Source: Isoetes taiwanensis
Taxonomy: Eukaryota > Streptophyta > Lycopodiopsida > Isoetales > Isoetaceae
DNA: 64,000 nt
NCBI GenBank assembly: GCA_021234155.1
Contig: JAJEKV010000096.1
Coordinates: 96,001-160,000 of the forward strand
Direction: 5' to 3'
The notes under the pieces were generated by a model, which saw only the letters and a program-made list of their open reading frames with translations, was not told where the DNA came from and ran no database searches. A program made the translations under genes and the position numbers. This document shows positions 54,290 to 63,835 of this stretch, one piece after another. The number at the start of each line of letters is the position of its first letter. Within the stretch, counting starts at the first letter, position 1.

Positions 54290-55460
54290 CTGGAATGTCC
54301 TAGAATGTTCCAGATGCTCATGAGTAAGCACCTCAGTCTAAAAATAGAAACTTTCAGTCTAAAAATAGAAGTTTTTTTTGAAACTTTGCAAATGCTTAAA
54401 ATGAGATGTTGTGAAATGTTCCAGGCGCTCATGGGTAAGCACCTCAGTCTAAAAATAGAAAGTTTCAGTGTAAAAATAGAAAGTTTTTTGAAACTTTGCA
54501 AATGCTCAAAATAGAATGTTATAGGTGCTCATGGGTAAGCACCTCAGTCTAAAAGTAGAAAGTTTCAGTCTAAAAATAGAAAGTTTTTTTAAACTTTGAA
54601 AATGCTCAAAATAGAATGGTATAGAATGTTGCAGATGCTCATGGGTAAACACCTCAATCCAAAAATAGAAAGTTTTTTGAAACTTTGCAAATACTCAAAA
54701 TAGAATGTGCTAGAATGTTGCAAATGCTCTAGGGTAAGCACCTCAGTCTAAAAGTAGAAAGTTTCAGTCTAAAAATAGAAAGTTTGCTTAAACATTGTAA
54801 AAACTCGAATAGAATGTCCTAGAATGTTTCAGATGCTCTAGGGTAAGCATCTCAGTCTAAAAATAGAAAGTATGGTAGTCTAAAAACAGAAAAGTTTGCT
54901 AAAACTTTGCAAGAACTCAAAATAGAATGTTCTAGAGAGAGTTCCAGGATGCTATCTAAGCCACCTATGCTCTAGAAGCACCCCTCAGAGAAAAGTAGAA
55001 AGTTTTTTGAAATCTTGCAAATGCCCAAAATAGAATATTATGGAGGTGATACTTTGGAATTGGTAGTAAGTGTGATGGGTATGATGGGTGTGTGTAAGCT
55101 TCACATGGGTGATACTTTAGAATTGACATACTTTAGAATTGGTAGTAGAGGTAGTAGATATGGCCTCATGGGCATGTGTGAGTATGTTACTCATGAATGA
55201 TAGTTTGTTGGTAATGGAATAGAAGGTTGAGTAGTATGTGTAAGCACCTCAGTCTAAAAGTAAAAAGTTTCAGTCTAAAAATAGAAAGTTTGCTTAAACT
55301 TTGTAAAAACTCAAATAGAATGTCCTAAAATGTTTCAGATGCTCTAGGGCAAGCATCTGAAACTTGCATGGTAGTAAGTGTAGAAAGTTTCAGTCTAAAA
55401 ATAGAAAGTTTGCTTAAACTTTGTAAAAACTCAAATAGAATGTCCTAAAATGTTTCAGAT
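54290..55460 (+). repeat. ~110-bp repeats and tgatgggt repeats (Helitron 2)
   Basis: About seven ~110-bp units (ctcatgggtaagcacctcag, tctaaaaatagaaagttt, actttgcaaatgctc) run to 55020. A segment with gatgggtatgatgggtgtg and catgggtgatacttt words (55050-55210) follows, then two more units. The same segment types recur after the helicase and in Helitron 3. Confidence 0.85.
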
Positions 55461-55463
55461 GCT

Positions 55464-55655
55464 CTAAGAGAGAATACAGAAGGGAAAGAGGAGAGAGAGA
55501 GAGCAGAAAGAGGAGAGAGAGAAGAGAGAGATGCTACAAAAGGGAAGGGGCTCAGTCAAAAGTCTTAATGGGGTCCAAATCGAGGAGAGAGAGAGAGGGA
55601 AAAAGGGAGGAGAGGAGAGAGAGAAGAGAGGAGAGAGAAATACTACAAAAAAGAA
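55464..55655 (+). repeat. Short purine-rich tract (Helitron 2)
   Basis: Two gagagaga blocks (55470-55530, 55580-55640) separated by agtcttaatggggtccaaatc, a smaller version of the Helitron 1 tract. Confidence 0.85.
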
Positions 55656-55689
55656 GGGCATGGGTGGGTCCAGATCGAGGCGAGGCCGG

Positions 55690-55830
55690 CCCCTTGAAAG
55701 TTCTAGAAGCTTCTAGAGCCTTTTAGAGGCTTTTGGAATCTTCTAGGAAGTTCTATAACATTCTAGAGGCTCCTGGAATCTTCCGAAGGCTTCTGGAATC
55801 TTCTAGAAGCTTCTGGAATCTTCTAAAATA
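55690..55830 (+). promoter_or_regulatory. Longest HSE-like array (~28 phased pentamers)
   Basis: From ttgaaagttctagaagc (55694) to about 55832, GAA/TTC-type triplets alternate with strict 5-bp phasing; about two thirds are exact GAA or TTC and the rest single-base variants. It lies ~1.3 kb upstream of the Rep/helicase ORF, and could act as a heat-inducible enhancer. That function is inferred. Confidence 0.65.
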
Positions 55831-55864
55831 TTCTTTAGCCCTTTTCAAAATTTTTCCTGTTTTG

Positions 55865-55927
55865 TGGGGGATTCGAACCCTGCTCATTGCCCCCCGAGCC
55901 CTACATCCTTACCACTAGGCTAGCATC
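55865..55927 (-). other. Antisense tRNA-like element in Helitron 2 (second)
   Basis: Minus strand: gctagcctagtggtaagg, ~30 nt, then gcagggttcgaatccccc. Box B is intact; the T-stem is weaker than at 54130-54194. Confidence 0.5.
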
Positions 55928-56505
55928 AATTTGTTAAACAATTAGAACTTCACAAACAGTTAAAGTGGTGGGGGGGGCCCCTACTTTTTAATAAGAAAGT
56001 GTGGGGTGCCGTTCACAAGTCCTGCGGGATAGTAGGAGGGAACGCGTTGGTTGAACCAAAAGTGTGGAGAGCATTTCCAAGTGTTGGAATATAGCAGAAA
56101 GACACCTAGAGGTGCTCCATTTGACACTTTAGTTCTGTAACGCCCGTCCCGCTAACAACTAACGGTTAGTGCGTCCCTGACAGTGGCTGGGGCCCAAAAT
56201 AGAAAGTTTAAGCGTGCTGTTAGAATAAGTGTTTTATAAGATTTTGTAGTGTTCCTTTGATATTTTACAGTGATTTCAAGGATCATAAATAGGTAACATG
56301 TCCAGAAATAGAAACTTTTTTAGAATAGTGCCCTGATAGCGGTTGACGCCCAAAATAGAAAGTTTAGGTGTGTAGTTGGAATAAATGTTTTGTAATGTTT
56401 TGGGGAACCCCAGTATACTCCTGTCCAAAACACCTATTTTAACCTTGCTTCTCTATATTATTTGTGCAGAACAAATAGTTGATAGAAAAAGACAAAACTA
56501 AAACA

Positions 56506-57097
56506 ATGCCGCGCAAACGAAAAGAGGAGACATTAGAGGAGCAGGAAGTTAGGCGTGCACGGGATAGAGAAAGATCACAAAACAGAAGACAACGATGGCA
56601 CAAACGTAAACAAGAAGAGGAGCCGGGGAACAAGGTTGGACAAAGTAAAAGAGCAAGAAAAGAAATAGAAGGGAGAGAAATAAAAAATAAAGAAACAAGA
56701 GGAGGCATGTCGCTAGGCTGGCCCACCGCAGAGAGGGAAATGGCAGCGCCAAAGAAGTCCATGGCAGTCGACAAATTAGAAACAGAGGGAGAACGCCGTT
56801 GAGCAGGCCGGGCTGCACCATGTGAGGAAGTAGCCGCCCGCCAGATCCATGGCACAAGGAAGAGAAACAAGGAAGAACGGCCGCGGAGGTCGGGCATCGA
56901 GACAAAGGCAATGGCAAACAGAAGAGATCCATGGCACGTTTACTAAACACAAGAGGAGCCGCATCGCCAGGCTGGCACACCACGACAGAGGGAAGTGGTC
57001 GCAGAGAAGCCAGGAGCATGGCAACGCCGCGAAGACAGGGAGGAGCTGTCGCTAGGCTTGGCCGAAAGCACGCAGAGGAAGTGGTGAACCGAGGGCC
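56506..57097 (+). pseudogene. Likely ancestral N-terminal extension of Rep/helicase, frameshifted
   Basis: From 56506 a frame reads MPRKRKEETLEEQEVRRARD then RERSQNRRQRWHKRKQEEE, a basic nuclear-localisation-like start such as many Helitron Reps have, and stops at 56802. From about 56708 to 57097 the DNA continues as degenerate ~99-bp units of the same repeat that forms the N-terminus of the downstream ORF, but in changing frames with stops. The original protein may have started at 56506; alternatively an intron removes the broken part. Confidence 0.5.
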
Positions 57098-57390
57098 ATG
57101 GCACAGAGGGAGACACAGGAGGAGCGTGCTGCGAGGCTCGCGCACCAGACAGAGGAAGCGGCCGCCAGCAGGCTCACGGCCCGACAGGGGGAGACCGAGG
57201 AGGAGCGTGCTGCGAGGCTGGCACACCACGCAGAGGAAGTGGCCGCCAGCAGGCTCATGGCCCGACAGGGGGAGACAGAGGAGGAGCGTGCTACTAGGTT
57301 GGCCCACCAGACAGAGGCAATGGCGACTAGCAGGTCCATGGCACGACGGGGGGAGACCGAGGAGCAACGTGCTGAAAGGTTGGCTGTAGA
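56708..57390 (+). repeat. ~99-bp coding minisatellite at Rep/helicase N-terminus
   Basis: Units of about 99 bp share aggctggcacaccacgcaga, ggaagtggccgcc and aggctcatggcccgacagg words. The last three or so are in frame and give a 33-residue repeat (GETEEERAARLAHQTEE and SRLMARQ). Earlier units carry indels. Confidence 0.8.
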
Positions 57391-60300
57391 GGCTCAGCAA
57401 AGACGGGCGAACCGAGATAATCCTTCAACTTATAGAATAGCCCGAACTGATCATTCAATGCACGTCGAGCCCCATCACTGCGGAGAACTGGACCGGGAGT
57501 GCAAGCACTGCCATGCTCTAGCGTTTAAACACGATGATACAAACTGTTGTTATGATGGCAAAGTTAGCCTCCCACCTTTGACAGCAATGCCGTACTTGCT
57601 ATACCACCTGCTCATTGGCGATCATCCAAAAAGCAAAGAGTTCAAGTCCCACATCAGGATTTATAATAATGCGTTGGCATTTGTATCATTTGGAGCAGAC
57701 ATACAACATTTCAGCACACCGGGCCCGTATTGCTTTAAGATCCACGGCCAGGTGTATCATAGATCTGGGCCTGCTCACCCCGATGATAATGTGCCACCGA
57801 AATATGCTCAATTGTACATCCTAGATATGGAGTATGCGAACGAGGAGCGTACACGAAATGTGCACAATGCAGAGTGTGATGTGGACCTTATGCGGCAACT
57901 TGACTTAGAAATAAGGACTGTGAACCCATTTGCGCAAGCTTTGCATATGATGCACGAGGTGGAAGACAGTGCACGTCGACTAAATGAGCATGCAGAAGTA
58001 AGGATGTATTTCAGTGACGATAGAACAGGGCTGGACTTGCGAAGATATAATCCTGCATACGCTAATGAGGTCGCTGTGATCTTCGTAAATCCGGATGGTG
58101 AGCCACCTTTCAACAGAGATATATGCATCCACCAAAAAGGCGGCGGCTTAAGAAATATTGCCATTACCGACCCGTACATCGATGCTCTGACTTACCCATT
58201 GTTACTCCCCTCTGGCGACAAGGGATGGGAAATGAACATGAGAAATCAAGCAGGCGCTTCCTCAAGCCGATCGAGGCAAAATGTGTCCATGCTACAGTAC
58301 TATTTGTATAGACTAAGCACACGGACAAATACAGAAGGCGCCGAGGACCTTAAATTTGCTTTCAATCCCCTATTGAGCGGGGGGAGATTGACACAACAGT
58401 TCATAGTCGATGCCTATGCAAGGATAGAGGCCAACACCTTGAACTTCTACAGACTCAACCAAAAGAAATTGCGAGCTGAGATGTACGATGGCCTTATCGA
58501 CTACGTGAACCATGAGGCAGAAGCACAGGGCCTGGGATCTGGGAGATTGATCATCTTACCATCATCGTTCATTGGTAGCAAACGGGCTATGGAACAAAAC
58601 TATCAGGACTCTATGGCACTGGTCAGAAGATTTGGCAAGGCTGATATATTCGTTACAATTACATGTAACACGAATTGGCCTGAGATAAAAGACAATTTAG
58701 AAAAAGGCCAATCACCAGAGGATAGACCAGATGTGGTCGCCCGTGTATACCATATGAAGTTAATGGCAATCCTCTATGATATTCTAGAACGAGATATTCT
58801 TGGAAAAGTTAAAGCCTATACATACACAATCGAGTATCAAAAGAGAGGTTTGCCACACTGCCATATGCTCCTAATAATGGAACAAGCAGATAAAATACGT
58901 GATAGCGATGACATTGATAAAATCACAAGTGCAGAAATACCAGACCCATTGGAAAACCCTGAGTTGCACGAAATTGTGAAGAAGTGCATGGTGCATGGAC
59001 CATGTGGCCCGCGGTGCATGAAATTAAATGAAAAAAATGGAATGATGGAATGTTCGAAAGGTTTTCCAAAGCCTTTTACTGAAAGCACGTCAATCAAAGA
59101 GAATGGGTATCCAGAGTACAGACGACGTGCTGGCATGCAATATGAGCAAGGGAATCGAACGATAGACAACAGCATGGTTGTTCCATACAATCCCTACCTC
59201 TTGCAGAAATACGACTGCCATATAAATGTGGAGCAGTGTTTTAGTGTCGCAAGCATAAAATATATCTTCAAATATATTCATAAAGGTCACGATCGAGCAA
59301 GGATTAAGTTGACTGCTCACCCAGATGCAAGTACGCTGCCGACATATAATTGGGATGAGGTACAAGAATTCCTCGATACCAGATACATTTCTGCACCAGA
59401 AGCAATGTGGAGAACGTATGGTTACAAAATGCACCACACCTCCCACACTGTGCATAGGTTACCTATTCACCTGCCTAACAGACAAATGGTATATTATGAA
59501 GAGGGCCAGGAACGGATTGCCTTAGAACGTGCCGCAACGAAACACACGATGCTCACTGCTTGGTTCGAGCTCAATAAAATAGACGCGGCCGCTCGACAAT
59601 ACACATATCCAGAAATTCCCCATCACTATACATTCATAAAAAGCGAGGGCATTTGGAAAATAAGAGAGGGCAAATATAAGCTGATTTCGAGGATGTATAA
59701 TGTGAGCCCAAAAGACATGGAAAGATATTACTTGCGCCTGTTGCTGCTACACAGAAAGGGAATCACCAGCTTCGAAGACATGAAGAATGTTGATGGAAAG
59801 CAATGCAATACATTTCACGAGACGGCAAAAGAACTCGGACTATTGGCAGATGATGCAGAGTGGGAAAGGACGCTCAACGACGCAGTTACTTTTCAAATGC
59901 CTGCTCAATTGCGCCAAACATTCGCTTTTATCTGCATATATGGACCTCCCTCAAATCCACTGGAATTATGGGAGAAATTTAAGCCCCATTTAGCAGAAGA
60001 TTACGCCCGTGACATGCCAGAGGAAGATGCATATAATGCAGCATTGCTATCCATGAATGAAATCTTCTTTGCAAATGGAACGAATTGTCAGTCAAATCAA
60101 CTCCCAGAACCAAGGTTGACCCAATATCATGATGCAACAATAAGTCAAACATTCGATGTAGCCTCCGAAAAAGCTAAAGGAGATGAGCGATACGGTAAAT
60201 TAACTCAAGACCAAAGAGAAATAGCTGATGCCGTTCTCCTTGCAATTGACGGGGGGCAACCATCGGATTCGTGCATAAACGTGGATGGTCCTGGAGGATC

Positions 60301-61594
60301 TGGGAAAACATTCGTCTTCAATACGATTATCACCATGTTAAGAGGAAGAGAACTCGGTGTTGTCGCAGTCGCATGGACAGGCATAGCAAGCCTTTTACTC
60401 AAAGGAGCCCAAACAGTGCACTCTACATTCAAGCTCCCACTAAACCTAACACCTGAAGCAACATCTGACCTACGTCCCACGAGCAAGCAGGCGGATAGAC
60501 TAAGAAAAGCAACGCTTCTGGTGTGGGATGAATTAAGCATGACGCATTCCGATGCACTCACAGCAGTAGACATTGTCTTGAAAGAAATACGACGGGACCC
60601 TAGACCATTTGGAGGAATGATAGTATTAGCTGGCGGCGATTTCAGGCAGCAACTACCTGTAATCAAACGAGCCAGAAAAATGGAGATTCTTTCAAAATGC
60701 GTCAAGAGCAACCCCCTATGGAAGCACTTTAAGACTTTTAAATTGACAACAAATTTACGTGTCCACAAAGGCGAAAAGGAATGGTCTGAATATTTGCTAA
60801 AGCTTGGAGATGGAGAACGTATGAATGACGAGCCTACGCTTCCTGCAGACGTCGTTGAGCTGCCGAGCGAGTGTGTTAAGAAAAATAACATTATCGATGA
60901 GGTGTTTGGAACGAATATCGACCCAGCAAACATGGAATACCTCTTCGAGAAATCTATACTATCTCCAAAAAATGAAGATACATTGAGTCTTAGTGATAAG
61001 ACTTTGCAAAGGTTGCCTGGAGATTTGCACTCATATATCGGTATTGATACTCTCAACATGGAGGATGAAGAGGACATCAGAAACTTCCCAATTGAATTTA
61101 TCAATCACCTCACACCTTCCGGCCTGCCGCCTCACAAACTCAATATCAAAGTGGGAGCAATAGTAATGTTGCTTAGGAATATGTATCCTCAAGGTGGTCT
61201 ATGCAACGGAACACGTCTGCGCATCACACATGCAACACAGAGAATCTTACGGGCAGAGATAGTCACGGGCGAATTCAGAGGCACCCCAGTCCTATTGCCA
61301 AAGATCAACTTGACGCCGTCTGATTCGCACATACCCTTCACCAGGAGACAGTACCCGATCCGATTGGCATTCTCAATGACGATCAATAAGTCGCAAGGAC
61401 AATCTCTGGAGACTGTCGGGCTTTACTTACCAGCGCCAGTTTTCGCGCATGGACAACTTTATGTCGCCCTCTCGAGATGCACTTCACAGAACGGAGTCAA
61501 AATCGCAATTACAGAGACATCGCGTCAGGGTGCATTGCGCAACGACCACCGCATATACACCCCAAATGTTGTATATAAAGAGGCACTCATATAA
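57098..61594 (+). CDS. Helitron Rep/helicase (RepHel), intact, 1498 aa
   Basis: The protein nicks and joins single-stranded DNA (Rep) and unwinds it 5'-3' (Pif1-type helicase) for rolling-circle transposition. Residues 1-105 are ~33-residue charged repeats. A zinc-binding segment follows at C128, C135 and C138 (ECKHCHAL, then CCYDGKVSLPPL). Helitron_like_N lies at about 390-590 (LLSGGRLTQQFIVDAYARIE), and the HUH motif GLPHCHML has H587 and H589. The twin-tyrosine motif is KYIFKYIHKGHDRA with Y722 and Y726. Pif1 motifs: Walker A GPGGSGKT at 1064-1071, Walker B WDE at 1143-1145, GGDFRQQLPV at 1179-1188, and TINKSQGQSLETVGLYL around K1431, ending VALSRCTSQNGVKI. All key residues are present and no stop occurs, so the protein could be active. 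No endonuclease, OTU or RPA domain is seen, which fits plant-type Helitrons rather than Helentrons. Confidence 0.95.
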   Translation: MAQRETQEERAARLAHQTEEAAASRLTARQGETEEERAARLAHHAEEVAASRLMARQGETEEERATRLAHQTEAMATSRSMARRGETEEQRAERLAVEAQQRRANRDNPSTYRIARTDHSMHVEPHHCGELDRECKHCHALAFKHDDTNCCYDGKVSLPPLTAMPYLLYHLLIGDHPKSKEFKSHIRIYNNALAFVSFGADIQHFSTPGPYCFKIHGQVYHRSGPAHPDDNVPPKYAQLYILDMEYANEERTRNVHNAECDVDLMRQLDLEIRTVNPFAQALHMMHEVEDSARRLNEHAEVRMYFSDDRTGLDLRRYNPAYANEVAVIFVNPDGEPPFNRDICIHQKGGGLRNIAITDPYIDALTYPLLLPSGDKGWEMNMRNQAGASSSRSRQNVSMLQYYLYRLSTRTNTEGAEDLKFAFNPLLSGGRLTQQFIVDAYARIEANTLNFYRLNQKKLRAEMYDGLIDYVNHEAEAQGLGSGRLIILPSSFIGSKRAMEQNYQDSMALVRRFGKADIFVTITCNTNWPEIKDNLEKGQSPEDRPDVVARVYHMKLMAILYDILERDILGKVKAYTYTIEYQKRGLPHCHMLLIMEQADKIRDSDDIDKITSAEIPDPLENPELHEIVKKCMVHGPCGPRCMKLNEKNGMMECSKGFPKPFTESTSIKENGYPEYRRRAGMQYEQGNRTIDNSMVVPYNPYLLQKYDCHINVEQCFSVASIKYIFKYIHKGHDRARIKLTAHPDASTLPTYNWDEVQEFLDTRYISAPEAMWRTYGYKMHHTSHTVHRLPIHLPNRQMVYYEEGQERIALERAATKHTMLTAWFELNKIDAAARQYTYPEIPHHYTFIKSEGIWKIREGKYKLISRMYNVSPKDMERYYLRLLLLHRKGITSFEDMKNVDGKQCNTFHETAKELGLLADDAEWERTLNDAVTFQMPAQLRQTFAFICIYGPPSNPLELWEKFKPHLAEDYARDMPEEDAYNAALLSMNEIFFANGTNCQSNQLPEPRLTQYHDATISQTFDVASEKAKGDERYGKLTQDQREIADAVLLAIDGGQPSDSCINVDGPGGSGKTFVFNTIITMLRGRELGVVAVAWTGIASLLLKGAQTVHSTFKLPLNLTPEATSDLRPTSKQADRLRKATLLVWDELSMTHSDALTAVDIVLKEIRRDPRPFGGMIVLAGGDFRQQLPVIKRARKMEILSKCVKSNPLWKHFKTFKLTTNLRVHKGEKEWSEYLLKLGDGERMNDEPTLPADVVELPSECVKKNNIIDEVFGTNIDPANMEYLFEKSILSPKNEDTLSLSDKTLQRLPGDLHSYIGIDTLNMEDEEDIRNFPIEFINHLTPSGLPPHKLNIKVGAIVMLLRNMYPQGGLCNGTRLRITHATQRILRAEIVTGEFRGTPVLLPKINLTPSDSHIPFTRRQYPIRLAFSMTINKSQGQSLETVGLYLPAPVFAHGQLYVALSRCTSQNGVKIAITETSRQGALRNDHRIYTPNVVYKEALI

Positions 61595-62250
61595 ATAAAG
61601 GATCTGCTTGAATATACTCAAGATACACTTCATAGCTCCCAATGCGTGATACTTTGAAAGTAGTAGTGTGAGTAGGCTCTTCATGGGTGATACTTTTACA
61701 ATTAGTAATAGACGTGATACAAAGGAGAGTTGTATTGTGAATAAGAATGGAAAATATTCTAAAATAACCTCCTCATAGGTGATGTGTGTGTACACTTGCA
61801 TAGTAGTAAGTACTTCTCATGGATGATACTTTAATAGAATTTGTAATAAGTGTGGGTAAACTCCTCATGCATGCGGATATCTACTCGAGCAATGGATGCT
61901 GAGTAACATGAGAAATTCCTTAAGCAAATGAGAGTTGTATTGTGAATAAAAATGGAAAATATTCTAAAGTAGCCTCCTCATAGATGATGTGTGTGTACAC
62001 TTGCATAGTAATAGGTACTTCTCATGGATGATACTTTAGTACAATTTATAATAAGTGTGGGTAAACTCCTCATGCATGCATTGAGCAATGGATGCTGATT
62101 AAGATAGATAAGTTCCTTGAATATATAGACAGCCAAAGGGAGAAATAACGGTATGAGGAATAACTAAAGATATCCAAACCATGGAGGGAGTTAAAAGACA
62201 TGGATGGGCTCAAACCGAAGGCCGAGAAATTGGGCCGAGAGGAAAGGATC
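61595..62250 (+). repeat. 3' region with ~208-bp tandem duplication
   Basis: Two copies (about 61731-61935 and 61938-62145) share tgtattgtgaataaraatgg, tgatgtgtgtgtacacttgc and gggtaaactcctcatgcatg. A third diverged copy lies in Helitron 3 at 63590-63750. No coding sequence. Confidence 0.8.
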
Positions 62251-62256
62251 TAAAAG

Positions 62257-62292
62257 AAAAGGGCCCGGCCGTCAGGCCGGGCCCTTTTCTAG
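62257..62292 (+). terminator. Helitron 2 3'-terminal hairpin and CTAG
   Basis: Perfect 14-bp GC-rich stem with a GTCA loop followed immediately by CTAG. In Helitrons this hairpin signals termination of strand transfer. The absence of the usual ~10-nt spacer between stem and CTRR is slightly unusual. Confidence 0.85.
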
Positions 62293-62467
62293 TCTATATA
62301 TAATAAAGAAATAGTGTCCGTGAGTTAGTTAGTGAGTGAGTGAGTGAGTGAGTAAATCCACCCCCATCGACGGTTAAAGAGGCGCCACGTGGCTTGATCT
62401 CGGCCGTCCGTGGGCCTTGGCCTCTCAAAAGCTCCCAAGTTTGGTGGACAAAATTTTTTTGGTTTAT

Positions 62468-62530
62468 CACGGACTCGAACCCTGGACATTGCCCCCCAAA
62501 CCCCCCACCCTTACCACTAGACCAAGCATT
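62468..62530 (-). other. Antisense tRNA-like element in Helitron 3
   Basis: Minus strand: ggtctagtggtaagggtg, ~30 nt, then ccagggttcgagtccgtg. Box B is intact; one T-stem mismatch. Confidence 0.55.
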
Positions 62531-62595
62531 GGTTTCTTAAAAAAATGGAAGTTCACATATAGTTAAAGGTGATGGCCAAAAAATTCAGAGATGGT

Positions 62596-62665
62596 CTAGG
62601 ATGTTCTAGAATGTTCTAGATGGCTCTAGAAGCTTCTAGAATGTCCTAGAATCTTCTAGAATATC
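62596..62665 (+). promoter_or_regulatory. HSE-like array (Helitron 3)
   Basis: TTC-GAA-TTC-GAT-CTC-GAA-TTC-GAA-TCC-GAA-TTC-GAA with strict 5-bp phasing and three single-base variants, in the same position relative to the tRNA-like block as in Helitron 1. Confidence 0.65.
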
Positions 62666-62689
62666 TAAAAATAGAAAGTTTTTTGAAAT

Positions 62690-63360
62690 TCTCCAAATGC
62701 TCAAATAGAATGTTCTGGAATGTTTCAGATGCTCATAGATAAGCACCTCAGTCCAAAAATAGAAAGTACCATAGTCTAAAAATAGAAAATGGGCAAGGAC
62801 CTCAGTCTAAAAATAGAAAGTTTTTTGAAACTTTGCAAACACTCAAAATAGAATCTTCTAGAATGTTCTAAAATGTTCATGGAGAGAGCCAAGGAAAAAA
62901 AGTAGAAAAAGAGAGAAATTAAAAATAGAAAGATTTTTGAAACTTTACAAATGTTCAATTTAGAATATTCTTAAATGTTCCAGATGCTCATGGGTAAGCA
63001 CCTCGGTCTAAAAATAGTAAGTTTTTTGAAACGTGAGCAAACACTGATAATAGAATGTTCTAGAATGTTTCGGATGCTCATGGTAAGCACCTCACTCTAA
63101 AAAATAGCTCATGGGAGTAAGTACCTAAGTCTAAAAATAGTAAGTTTTTCGAAACATATGCAATAGAATGTTCTAGAATGTTTCAGATGCTCATGGGCGA
63201 GCTTCTCAGTCTAAAAATAGCAAGTTTTAGAAACCTTGCAAACACTCAAAATAGAATGTTCTAGAATGTTGCAGATGTTCATGGACAATCAAGATACAAT
63301 ATTCTAGAATGTTCCAGATGCTTCAGGGCAAGGACCTCAGTAAAAAAATAGCAAGTTGTA
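62690..63360 (+). repeat. ~110-bp repeats (Helitron 3)
   Basis: More diverged units of gatgctcatgggtaagcacc, tctaaaaatagtaagtttt and aatagaatgttctagaatg. About six copies. Confidence 0.8.
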
Positions 63361-63835
63361 GGTGTGATAGGTATGATAAGTAATAGATGTGATGGGTATG
63401 ATAGGTGTGTGAGCTTTACATGAGTTACTTTGGATGTGTGTATAGACTTACATGGTAGTAGAAATAGTGAGTAGAGTCTAGAGATGGGTGAAGTTTTTTA
63501 TAATTAGTAAAGAAAGATGAGTAAGCTCTTCATGTCTACTTAAGCAATGGATGCTGAGTAACATGGGAAATTCCTTGAACAAAAGAGGGTTGTATTGTGA
63601 ATAAGAATGGGAAATGTTCTAAAGTAACCTTCTCATAGATCATGTGTATGTACACTTGCATGGTAGTAGGTGTAAGTAAACTTCTCATGGATGATACTTT
63701 AAGAGAGAGTGTGGGTAAACTGGAGATGCATGGATCGAAAGAATGGATGCCGAGGTAAGATGGATAAGTTCTTTTGAACATATAAAAGGCCAAGGAATTA
63801 ATGCAAAAGAAAAGAACATGGCCATAGATGGGTCC

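Larger units (their letters stand above)
53953..62292 (+). mobile_element. Helitron 2, autonomous, 8.3 kb
   Basis: It abuts Helitron 1: CTAG (53952) is followed at once by tcttctttatataataaag, the 5' end. The 3' end is textbook: a perfect 14-bp stem (AAAAGGGCCCGGCC at 62257-62270, GTCA loop, inverse at 62275-62288) followed by CTAG (62289-62292). It encodes an intact 1498-residue Rep/helicase. Its left part is composite: after one set of 5' repeats (53953-55660) a second copy of the tRNA-like and HSE-like 5' segment starts near 55684, suggesting fusion of two Helitrons or an internal duplication. Confidence 0.82.

Noticed and set aside
60205-61104. 299-codon minus-strand ORF
   Set aside because: Exact antisense shadow of the RepHel helicase domain, without any known motif.
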